From: an uncultured Selenomonadales bacterium
GTDB taxonomy: Bacteria; Bacillota; Negativicutes; Selenomonadales; Selenomonadaceae
Length of the DNA: 32,435 bases
Direction of reading: 5' to 3'
Assembly: GCA_947167825.1 (NCBI GenBank)
Contig: CAMVJN010000004.1
Coordinates: 1 to 32,435, forward strand
Numbering within the stretch: position 1 is the stretch's first letter; the number at the start of each line of letters is the position of its first letter. The notes under the pieces are model-generated. The model was given only the letters and a program-made list of their open reading frames with translations, had not been told where the DNA came from and searched no databases. The translations under genes were made by a program, and so were the position numbers. Below, piece by piece: positions 9,199-17,555 of the stretch.

Positions 9199-10323
9199 TC
9201 ACATGCGCGGCGGCCCGCCAGGTCCCCTCATTTTGGGCTGGGAGGAAGAAACCTTCTTATTGGAAGCCTTGTAACTGTTCACGACCTCGTCACCCTCGGA
9301 AAGCCCCTCCACGATTTCCACATATTCGTCGCTGTAAATGCCCGTCGTGACCGGCTGCTCCGCCGTGGAGCCATCCGGCTTGGCAATCAGCACATACGCG
9401 CCCTTCGCGTTTGTTTTCAGCGCGGCAATCGGGATTGCGATTGTGCCGGTCTTCTCCGAAGTCGTGACCTCGACTTGCGCCGTCATGCCCGGAAGCAGAA
9501 CCTCGTCCGGATCCTCCACGTCCAGCGTCACATAGTAATAGACGACGCTGACCGACGAGGATGACGAAGAAGACGACGTGGATGTCTCCCAACTGTTCGT
9601 CACGTCCGTTTGGGAGATTTTTGAGACTGTGGCGGCAAACGTCGATTTCGGGAACGCGTCCACCGTAAATGTCGCTTTTTGCCCGACGCGCACGTTGCCG
9701 ATGTCCGTCTCATCCACCTTGGCCCGGATTTGCTTTTTCGAAAGATCGGCAATCCGCATGATGACCGTCGGATTCGCGTTGCCCTGTACCGCCATTGTTC
9801 CCGGCGTCAACGGCTCCCCGACGACAACGCCGTCCATCGGCGCGGTGATGACGGTTTCCGCGAGGTCGGACTCCGTCACGGACAGAGCCGACAGCGCCGT
9901 GTCGTAGTTGTAAACAGCATCTTCGTATTCGTCCTGCGTGTCCGCGCCGATGCTGTAAAGGTACGAAACGCGGTCATATTTCGCCTTCGCGTTGATGACT
10001 TTGTACTGCGCCTGCTCGCGCTTCGCCTCGTAATCTTTTCCGTCCAGCGTCGCCACGGTCTGCCCCGCCGTCACCCGGTCGTTTTCCTTGACCAACACCG
10101 AGCTGATGCGTGCCGTGATTTTCGAGCTGACCTCGACGGAATCCACCGGGCGCAGCGTCCCCGTCGCCGATACGGTGGATTTCAAATCCATTTTCCGCGC
10201 CGCGACCGTCTCTATTTTCGCCTGCTCCGCTGTCTGCTGCTTCCCTTGGTACCACTGCCAGCCGCCGAACGCGACCGCAGCGACTGCGAGGATGGCGACA
10301 GCCACCTTTGCCATGCCTTTCAT
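9199..10323 (-). CDS. MacA/HlyD-family efflux periplasmic adaptor subunit
   Basis: 374 aa; VSATGTLRPVDSVEVSSKITARISSVLVKENDRVTAGQ lipoyl/barrel-sandwich motif; PGMTAQVEV C-terminal region; ATGA overlap with the TolC gene. Confidence 0.93.
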   Translation of the reverse strand: MKGMAKVAVAILAVAAVAFGGWQWYQGKQQTAEQAKIETVAARKMDLKSTVSATGTLRPVDSVEVSSKITARISSVLVKENDRVTAGQTVATLDGKDYEAKREQAQYKVINAKAKYDRVSYLYSIGADTQDEYEDAVYNYDTALSALSVTESDLAETVITAPMDGVVVGEPLTPGTMAVQGNANPTVIMRIADLSKKQIRAKVDETDIGNVRVGQKATFTVDAFPKSTFAATVSKISQTDVTNSWETSTSSSSSSSSVSVVYYYVTLDVEDPDEVLLPGMTAQVEVTTSEKTGTIAIPIAALKTNAKGAYVLIAKPDGSTAEQPVTTGIYSDEYVEIVEGLSEGDEVVNSYKASNKKVSSSQPKMRGPGGPPRM

Positions 10324-11801
10324 CTGTCACTCTTCCCCTCTCGTGCTTCTGCCGCTTCTTTCGCGGCTTGTTCCGCCCATTTCGCCGGCGTATTGGCGTC
10401 TATGATTTCCTTGGCGCGGCGATAATCCTTGGAAGCCCGCGGGCCTTGCGGAACGATTCCTCTTTCCTTGAAGAACGCCTCGCGTTCCGCCGTCCGCACG
10501 GGATCGGCAATCCCTGGGTCTTCGCCGATGCCAAGCCCCATGGCGTTTTCCACCGCAGCCTTGTACCGCGCGTAATCGTACTGCGCACTGTTGAAGTTCA
10601 ATTCCGCCGTGGCCAGCGCCTCTTGGGAGTCGATGACGTCAAGCAGGATGCCTTGCCCCGCCCGATATTTTTCGCTGGCAATATAGTAATTTTCCTCCGC
10701 TTCGCTGACCGCCGCCTTCGTCACGGCAAACCGTCGTTCCGCTTCCCGCATACTGTAGTAAAGCTCGCGGACAGCGAAGCTCACGTCCTCCTTGTCTTTC
10801 ACCAGTGTCAGCTCCGCCTGGTCGCGCGCCGTCTTCGCTTTGTCCACGGCGGCTTCTGTTACGCCGCTGTCGAACAAGTTCCAGCTCGCCGACAGCCCCA
10901 CTTGGTAGTTGTGGTTATGATCCGAGCCGGGATTGAACCGCTCGGACGCACCGGTGGACGCGGACAGGCTCAATGACGGCAAATAGCCCGCCCGCGCCGC
11001 TTTCACGTCCAACTCCCGTTGCCGCAAAGCGTAAATATCGACAAGCAAATCTTTGCGGTGCAGGTACGCGTAATCGACACACGCCTCCATGCCGGGATGG
11101 AACGGCACGAACTTGAAATCCTCGGTCAGCACCAATTCCTCCTTCGCGTCGATTCGGAGCAAATTCTTGAGCGTCAGAAGCTTGACCTCATAGTCATTTT
11201 CCGCCCGCAAAAGCGCCTGACGCGCGTTTGTCAATTCCACCGAGGAGCGCAGCACGTCAAGCCGCGCTTTGCTGCCTGCCGTGAAAAGCTGCTCGACATT
11301 CGTCAAATGCGCTTGATACTTTTCGACCGATTCCTGGCTGATCTCGATTGTCTTTTGCGCTTCAAGCACATTGTAATAAGCTTGTATGACGGACAAACGC
11401 AAATTTTCCCGCGCACGCTCCGTATTGAGCCGCGCCGCGTCCACGCCAATTTCCGCGCTCTCGATGTTCGCTTGGTTCTTGCCCCCGGAATAAATCGGCA
11501 GCCCCACGCGAAGCGACAGCGAGCCGTTGTCCTGCCGTGCCTCATTGTTCGTCCGGCCATCCGTCAGGCTGCCGCTCATCCCGACATCAAAACTGTTCGC
11601 GCCGCGCGCGCTCTTGAGAGTCGCCTTTGCCGTTTCCTCGCCTTTTTCCGTAATGCGGAGCGAAGTGTTTTGCGCCAGCGCGAGATCCACCGCCTCCTGT
11701 ATTGAGAGCGACGCCGCCTCGCACATAGAACTGAAAGAGCTGTACAGCAACATGAGTCCAGCCGCCAGCGCGGTCAGTTTCCCGCGTCCCCGTCTTTTCA
11801 T
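10320..11801 (-). CDS. TolC family outer membrane efflux protein
   Basis: 493 aa, signal peptide, two coiled-coil/OEP repeats; LSIQEAVDLALAQNTSLRITEKGEE and LPSLSLSASTGAS motifs. Confidence 0.92.
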   Translation of the reverse strand: MKRRGRGKLTALAAGLMLLYSSFSSMCEAASLSIQEAVDLALAQNTSLRITEKGEETAKATLKSARGANSFDVGMSGSLTDGRTNNEARQDNGSLSLRVGLPIYSGGKNQANIESAEIGVDAARLNTERARENLRLSVIQAYYNVLEAQKTIEISQESVEKYQAHLTNVEQLFTAGSKARLDVLRSSVELTNARQALLRAENDYEVKLLTLKNLLRIDAKEELVLTEDFKFVPFHPGMEACVDYAYLHRKDLLVDIYALRQRELDVKAARAGYLPSLSLSASTGASERFNPGSDHNHNYQVGLSASWNLFDSGVTEAAVDKAKTARDQAELTLVKDKEDVSFAVRELYYSMREAERRFAVTKAAVSEAEENYYIASEKYRAGQGILLDVIDSQEALATAELNFNSAQYDYARYKAAVENAMGLGIGEDPGIADPVRTAEREAFFKERGIVPQGPRASKDYRRAKEIIDANTPAKWAEQAAKEAAEAREGKSDR

Positions 11802-11915
11802 CGTCAGTCACTTCCTCGTGTAGATACTGCCGGGTTTCTTCTCTGCGGGTATCATAGGTTCCGGCCGTTACAAGGATATAAAAAGAATATTAAAGTTGTA
11901 TTAAAAACAACATGT

Positions 11916-12389
11916 TTAGTCGTCCGCGAACGGGTAGTCTGCACCGTACCACCCCGTCTTTCCGGCGACGGGATAAATCAGCCCCGCTGCAGCAAGTCCT
12001 TCGATATGCGTCTTAACGACTTCCGCTTTTTGTTCGGTCATAATCGACAGCAACCCCATTCCACTGCCCAAAAGATCCGTTTGTCCGTAGCCACGTACAT
12101 ACTCGAACACCACACGGTCGACTTCATCCGACAAATATTTTTCTTCAAATTGTTCTTCAGTCATAACGGCGGCCTCCGCGATTACACGCTTCGTCTCTTC
12201 ACTGTAGCTTTGCATGGCCGACTGTGTTTCCGCCAGCGCTGTACCCGATGCCCATGCTTCCGTCAGTTCCTCTCGGCATGCTGCGCAAATCGATATCGAT
12301 GCCGCGCCGTCATCCCTCGCCACAGTCTGCACCTTTTCACGTCCCCCGCAAAACAAACAAGCGCAATTATCCGCCCCAATGAGTTTCAT
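11916..12389 (-). CDS. Hypothetical protein with N-terminal C4 (ClpX-like) zinc finger
   Basis: 157 aa; CLFCGG...ISICAACREEL CxxC-x(~19)-CxxC; good RBS GGGGGTGAAACGAAATG. Confidence 0.7.
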   Translation of the reverse strand: MKLIGADNCACLFCGGREKVQTVARDDGAASISICAACREELTEAWASGTALAETQSAMQSYSEETKRVIAEAAVMTEEQFEEKYLSDEVDRVVFEYVRGYGQTDLLGSGMGLLSIMTEQKAEVVKTHIEGLAAAGLIYPVAGKTGWYGADYPFADD

Positions 12390-12454
12390 TTCGTTTCACC
12401 CCCATAATTTTTATACGTCTGTATCATACACCATTCCGGCGCCGAAGAAAATAC

Positions 12455-12484
12455 AAAAAAGCCGTCAGTCCGACGGCTTTTTTA
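12455..12484. terminator. Terminator hairpin between polC and the zinc-finger gene
   Basis: AAAAAAGCCGTC-AGTCC-GACGGCTTTTTT, symmetric A/T tracts. Confidence 0.85.
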
Positions 12485-12500
12485 TCCTTTTTTGAAATCA

Positions 12501-15500
12501 TCAAAACAGTGCCATTTGGTCGCTTTCCTCCATGCCATCAAGACATCCGTGCGCCCGCAAGAGTTCGATGTTCGTCCTGGAGACCGCAGACGATGTCCGT
12601 TTTTTTATGTCAGCGATGGAAGTAAAGCGGCCGCTCTTTCTGGCCGCCACAATAGAATGAGCGGCAACCGTACCGAAACCGTTCAATGAAGTAAACGGCG
12701 GCAACAAGGATTTTTCCATAATAATAAACTTTTCCGCATCAGAACGATAAAGATCGACGCGTTCGACGGAATAGCCCCGCAGATACATTTCCCATGCAAG
12801 CTGCAATACAATAATCAGCTCCTTCTGCTTTTCATCCGGCTTTTCTATTGTTTCCAATTCTTTCAGTTTGTTTCGCACAGATTCTTTGCCCGCTGCGACA
12901 ATATTGACATCAAATGCCTCGGCACGGATGGAAAAATATGCCGCATAAAACGCTAGAGGATAATGCACTTTGCAATAAGCGATACGATACGCCATCATTA
13001 CGTAGGCTGTTGCGTGGGCGCGCGGGAATAAATATTTGATTTTTTGACAAGAATCGATATACCACTCCGGCACGCCGCCAGCCCTGAGCTTTTCTACGAC
13101 ATCCGCATTGATGCCTTTGCCCTTTCTCACGGACTCCATCGTCTTGAACGAGAGCAAAGGGTCGACGCCTTTATGGATCAGATACATCATGATATCATCG
13201 CGCGCCGATATAGCATCGTGCAAGGTACATGTCCCTGAACGAATGAGATCTTGCGCGTTTTCAAGCCATACGTTGGTGCCGTGCGAAAAACCGGAAATGC
13301 GGACAAGATCGCTGAAGCATGAAGGTTTCGTGTCATCAATCATCTGCCGCGTAAAACTCGTACGAAATTCCGGAATGCCAAACGTTCCCGAAGTCGCACC
13401 CAATTCTTCCGGCGTAACCCCCAAAGCTTCCGTGGAATTAAACAAGGAAAGTGTTGTTGGATCGTCAAAGGGAATCGTTTTGGGGTCCCGATGTGTAAGA
13501 TCCTCAAGCATCTTGATAACTGTCGGGTCATCATGACCGAGAATGTCAAGCTTGACAAGCCGGCTGGAAATGGAATGATAGTCGAAATGTGTCGTTATCG
13601 TTTCGACGTCCGTTTTGTCGGCAGGTCTCTGTATCGGCGTAAAGAAATGAATGTCCATATTTCTCGGCACGACCATGATGCCCGCCGGATGTTGCCCGGT
13701 CGTCCTCTTGGTGCCGACACAGCCGTTTACCACATTTTGGATAAAACCGTCCCGTTTCTTTTCTCCTTTGCCTTCAAAAAATTTTTTGGCATATCCATAC
13801 GCAGTCTTGTCTTTGACGGTTGTAATCGAGCCTGCGCGGTACACATTGTCGCGCCCGAAAAGCTGCTCCGTGTATTTATGTGCGACAGGCTGATAGACGC
13901 CCGAAAAATTGAGGTCGATATCAGGAACCTTGTCTCCATCAAAGCCGAGAAATACGGCAAACGGGATGTCATGCCCGTCTTTTTTCAGCGGTTCTCCGCA
14001 AATCGGGCAGTCTTTGTCCGGGAGGTCGAACCCGGAACCGTATGATCCATCTGTAACAAACTTGCTGTATTTGCATTTGGGGCAACGCCAATGGGGCGGA
14101 AGCGGATTGACTTCCGTAATATCGGTCATCGTTGCGACAAAGGACGAACCCACCGAACCACGGGAACCGACAAGGTAGCCGTCCACATTCGATTTTTTTA
14201 CGAGCTTATGCGCAATCAAATACAGCACAGAAAAACCATGGCCGATGATCGGCGTTAATTCTTGGTCAAGCCGCGCTTGCACCACGTCGGGCAAATTCTC
14301 CCCATACATTTCATGCGCCCGCCGATACGACATATTCCGGATTGCATCATCTGCCCCTTGGATTGACGGGGAATAAAGCTTGTCCTCGTCCGGAATCGGC
14401 TTGATGCGTTCAACCATGTCGGCGATCCGTCGCGGATTTGTGACAACGGCTTCATACGCTGTTTCCTCGTCAAGATAATCGAATTCCTTCAGCATTTCCT
14501 CCGTCGTGCGAAGATAGAGCGGCGGTTGCAGTTCCGCATCGTCAAATCCTTTGCCTGCCATAATGACAGCACGATAAATCGAATCCTCTGGATTCAGGAA
14601 ATGGACGTCGCATGTCGCAACCAGCAGTTTTCCGAGTTTTTTTGCCAATTCCGCCACTTTTCGATTGATAGCCCGAAGGTCATCGTCTGTTTTGACGTCG
14701 GGGAATTCTTCGCTGCGCACAAGAAACGCGTTGTTTCCGATGGGCTGGATTTCCAGATAATCGTAAAAGCTTGCAATCTCGATAAGCTTTTCTTCGCTTT
14801 CATGCGCAACGATAGCGCGAATCAGCTCGCCCGCTTCACAGGCGGAACCCAGGATTAACCCTTCGCGATATTCTTTCAGGATTTCTTTCGGGATACGCGG
14901 TTGCCGATGCAAAAAACGCAAATGGGAAAGCGACACGAGACGATACAGATTGTGCAGACCCTCGTAATTCTTTGCCAATATGATGATATGGTTTGCGTGC
15001 TTTTGCTTGTAATCATCACCCGTCAGATAGCCTTCCATGCCATATATTATCTTGATATCCAGCTTTTTTTCCCCGACAACCTTCATTGCATCCGGGAATG
15101 CCTGCACAACGCCATGATCGGTGATGGCAACTGCGTCCCATCCCCATCGCGCCGCTGTATTAATCAGCGTCTCTGTCGAAACTACCGAGTCCATCGCGCT
15201 CATCTTGGTATGTGCGTGAAGCTCAACACGCTTGATTTCTGCCTTATCTTCGCGCTGGGAACAAGGTTCTTCCTTTACGCATGATGCAAACAGGACCAAA
15301 TCATTCTGATAGGAATCAAACCGAATCGATCCTTTTACACGAATCCGGCTGCCGGCTTTCTTTGTCGCTTTCATTGATTCCAGGACGCGTGCGTAATCCT
15401 CCTTGTCGCGGAAAAACGCCTTTGCCGAAATGCCCTGTGTCTCGTCAGCAATATCAAAGAAAAGCAAGTTTGTTTCCCGAAGCTCGCGACCGTCCACGTT

Positions 15501-16289
15501 TGTGAGCGCCCCAACAATGACGACCGATTTAATCTCATTCTCGATAGATTCGATGGGAGTTGCCTCGCCACTTGCTCCGCCGCCAAAAATACATCCGGGA
15601 GCGGTTACTTCTTTCTCTTTTCCTTTGCCGCCTCGCTTTTTCATCTTTTCCCCATGCGGAGTGTTCGTCGTTCCTGCGGCCGATGTCTGCGTATGTTGCG
15701 GTTCCATACGTTGAGCTTCTTTGTAGGATTCGGTCCGGCAAATAGCGCGATCCGAATCCAACTCCGCATCCCCTGCTTCACTGTCATAGGCATCACAAAC
15801 GACGTCGCAATAGCATCCTGTCAGCTCACCGACGACGCGTGAAAGTCGTCTCGCAACATCATGCCGTTCTAAAAGCGCGCCGGCAATTGCGCTGCCGACG
15901 CGCACACGCAACCGACCATCCGAAATCTTTCGCTCCGCTTGCATCAGCAATTTTCGAATGGCGGGGGCATCCTCCGTCACACGTTTGACGAGCTGCATCC
16001 AACCTTTCGAAAGCGAAGCCGCAAGATCCAAAACATCCTGATAAAAAATCACTTCGCGCAAGCCGCATTTTTGTTCAATATAGACGGACGCGGCAGCCAA
16101 AAGCGCTTCGTCTATCAATTCCTGCGTCGTCAGGACAATCTCCCATGTCCGCGTATCCGGGGAAATCTCGACGTGCTTTATGAAGCAGCGCTGGAACAGC
16201 GCCCGTTCTTCCTGCGTCAGTTCCATTCCCTTCACGAGCAGCCAGAATTTATTCGTTTTTTGCGGTACGATACAATATTTTTGCATCAT
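12501..16289 (-). CDS. polC: DNA polymerase III alpha subunit, PolC type, lacking the inserted 3'-5' exonuclease domain
   Basis: PolC-specific order OB-PHP-polymerase; KVPDIDLNFSGVYQPVAHKYTEQLFG, GTKRTTGQHPAGIMVVP, CPKC...CPICG zinc module, C-terminal QMALF clamp motif. ATG at 16289/16286 preferred over TTG at 16298. Confidence 0.96.
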   Translation of the reverse strand: MMQKYCIVPQKTNKFWLLVKGMELTQEERALFQRCFIKHVEISPDTRTWEIVLTTQELIDEALLAAASVYIEQKCGLREVIFYQDVLDLAASLSKGWMQLVKRVTEDAPAIRKLLMQAERKISDGRLRVRVGSAIAGALLERHDVARRLSRVVGELTGCYCDVVCDAYDSEAGDAELDSDRAICRTESYKEAQRMEPQHTQTSAAGTTNTPHGEKMKKRGGKGKEKEVTAPGCIFGGGASGEATPIESIENEIKSVVIVGALTNVDGRELRETNLLFFDIADETQGISAKAFFRDKEDYARVLESMKATKKAGSRIRVKGSIRFDSYQNDLVLFASCVKEEPCSQREDKAEIKRVELHAHTKMSAMDSVVSTETLINTAARWGWDAVAITDHGVVQAFPDAMKVVGEKKLDIKIIYGMEGYLTGDDYKQKHANHIIILAKNYEGLHNLYRLVSLSHLRFLHRQPRIPKEILKEYREGLILGSACEAGELIRAIVAHESEEKLIEIASFYDYLEIQPIGNNAFLVRSEEFPDVKTDDDLRAINRKVAELAKKLGKLLVATCDVHFLNPEDSIYRAVIMAGKGFDDAELQPPLYLRTTEEMLKEFDYLDEETAYEAVVTNPRRIADMVERIKPIPDEDKLYSPSIQGADDAIRNMSYRRAHEMYGENLPDVVQARLDQELTPIIGHGFSVLYLIAHKLVKKSNVDGYLVGSRGSVGSSFVATMTDITEVNPLPPHWRCPKCKYSKFVTDGSYGSGFDLPDKDCPICGEPLKKDGHDIPFAVFLGFDGDKVPDIDLNFSGVYQPVAHKYTEQLFGRDNVYRAGSITTVKDKTAYGYAKKFFEGKGEKKRDGFIQNVVNGCVGTKRTTGQHPAGIMVVPRNMDIHFFTPIQRPADKTDVETITTHFDYHSISSRLVKLDILGHDDPTVIKMLEDLTHRDPKTIPFDDPTTLSLFNSTEALGVTPEELGATSGTFGIPEFRTSFTRQMIDDTKPSCFSDLVRISGFSHGTNVWLENAQDLIRSGTCTLHDAISARDDIMMYLIHKGVDPLLSFKTMESVRKGKGINADVVEKLRAGGVPEWYIDSCQKIKYLFPRAHATAYVMMAYRIAYCKVHYPLAFYAAYFSIRAEAFDVNIVAAGKESVRNKLKELETIEKPDEKQKELIIVLQLAWEMYLRGYSVERVDLYRSDAEKFIIMEKSLLPPFTSLNGFGTVAAHSIVAARKSGRFTSIADIKKRTSSAVSRTNIELLRAHGCLDGMEESDQMALF

Positions 16290-16298
16290 GCACTCCAA

Positions 16299-16922
16299 TT
16301 ATTGCTTTTTAATATCCGAATGATACAACGCTTCGTAATGCGCTTTGTCTTTCAGTACCCTTTCCACATAAATCCGCGTTTCCGGGTACGGGATAGCCGA
16401 TATGTCCTTGAAATCCAAAGGCCAATCGTTTTCTTCCATCCACTCATGGACCACGCCTCGTCCCGCGTTATACGCCGCGAGCGCCAAAACCAAGTTGCCG
16501 TCAAATTCCCGCTCCAATTGCGCCAAGTACCATGTGCCGAAGCGGATATTCATTTCCGGCTCATGAAGCTTTTTCAGGGAGAAATCCTTTTCGCCCAACT
16601 GCCCGGCAATCCATTCCGCCGTTTCCGGCATCAGTTGCATAAGCCCAATCGCCCCGCGCGGCGAGTGCGCGTGTTCTGTGAATTTGCTTTCATGCATAAT
16701 GACACTGGCGGCCAAAGCCGGGGATATGCCGTTTGCCTCGGCGTACATCGTCACGGTTTCCTGGTACTGATACGGATAAGGATAAATATATTTTTTCTTG
16801 ACCGGCTCTATCTGGCTGACAAAATAGACCGCGAATGCGAGCAGGATGACCGCAAGCGCAAAGAGAAGCGATGCGTGCTTACGCTTTCTGTACCGTTTTC
16901 CTCGTTTCTCTTTGCTGCGCAC
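16299..16922 (-). CDS. Lytic transglycosylase (SLT domain), membrane anchored
   Basis: VIMHESKFTEHAHSPRGAIGLMQLMPETAEWIA and ALAAYNAGRGVV motifs; N-terminal TM. Confidence 0.93.
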   Translation of the reverse strand: MRSKEKRGKRYRKRKHASLLFALAVILLAFAVYFVSQIEPVKKKYIYPYPYQYQETVTMYAEANGISPALAASVIMHESKFTEHAHSPRGAIGLMQLMPETAEWIAGQLGEKDFSLKKLHEPEMNIRFGTWYLAQLEREFDGNLVLALAAYNAGRGVVHEWMEENDWPLDFKDISAIPYPETRIYVERVLKDKAHYEALYHSDIKKQ

Positions 16923-16937
16923 CCGACGCGCCCCTTT

Positions 16938-17543
16938 CTAATTGTTTCCCGCCCGACGGACAAAGGCCGCTTTTACCTGTGCAACTGTTTCCTCGCGCGT
17001 TCCGTTATTGTCTATCACGACATCCGCACGCAGCTTTTTTTCTTCCATCGGCATCTGTGACGCGATACGTTCCCGCGCCAAATCCGCAGAGAGGCCGTTC
17101 CTATGCATCAAACGCTTCATCTGCGTTTTTGGGCCGACATAAACTACCCATACTTCATCGGGAATCTTTTCCCATCCGGCTTCATACAAAAGCGGCACAT
17201 CAAGCACAACGAGCTTTTTCCCTGCTGCCTTGCACTCGTCAAGGCGTTCGAGCATGCGCCGCTTGATCAATGGATGTGCCACGCCATCCATCCAAATCCT
17301 CTCCGACGCGTCGTGAAAAACAATTTCCGCAATCGCTTCGCGATCCAGTGTTGCATCTGCGAGCAAAACACGTTCTTTGCCGTATCGCAAGACAAAAGCC
17401 TCCCAAAGCGGTTTGCGGGGCTCCGCGATTTCACGCGCCACCTCGTCCGCGTCCAAGACCACCGCTCCGTATTGTTCCCGAAGAAAGCCGGACACGGTAC
17501 TCTTTCCGCTGGCTATGCCCCCGGTCAGTCCGATGACTTTCAC
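16938..17543 (-). CDS. coaE: Dephospho-CoA kinase
   Basis: MKVIGLTGGIASGKSTVSGFL P-loop; DADEVAREI; VLDVPLLYEAG. Confidence 0.95.
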   Translation of the reverse strand: MKVIGLTGGIASGKSTVSGFLREQYGAVVLDADEVAREIAEPRKPLWEAFVLRYGKERVLLADATLDREAIAEIVFHDASERIWMDGVAHPLIKRRMLERLDECKAAGKKLVVLDVPLLYEAGWEKIPDEVWVVYVGPKTQMKRLMHRNGLSADLARERIASQMPMEEKKLRADVVIDNNGTREETVAQVKAAFVRRAGNN

Positions 17544-17555
17544 GTTGCCGCCCTC

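Noticed and set aside
9679-10425. 248 aa plus-strand ORF opposite the MacA/TolC genes
   Set aside because: Very Arg/His rich antisense translation, no RBS or homology signal.
11802-11915. Possible small RNA or terminator between TolC and the zinc-finger gene
   Set aside because: Only a weak 5-bp GTTGT/ACAAC stem and AT-rich sequence; no convincing structure.
15939-17060. 373 aa plus-strand ORF antisense to polC/transglycosylase/coaE
   Set aside because: Overlaps three well-supported genes on the other strand; composition (R/H/F rich) typical of antisense translation.
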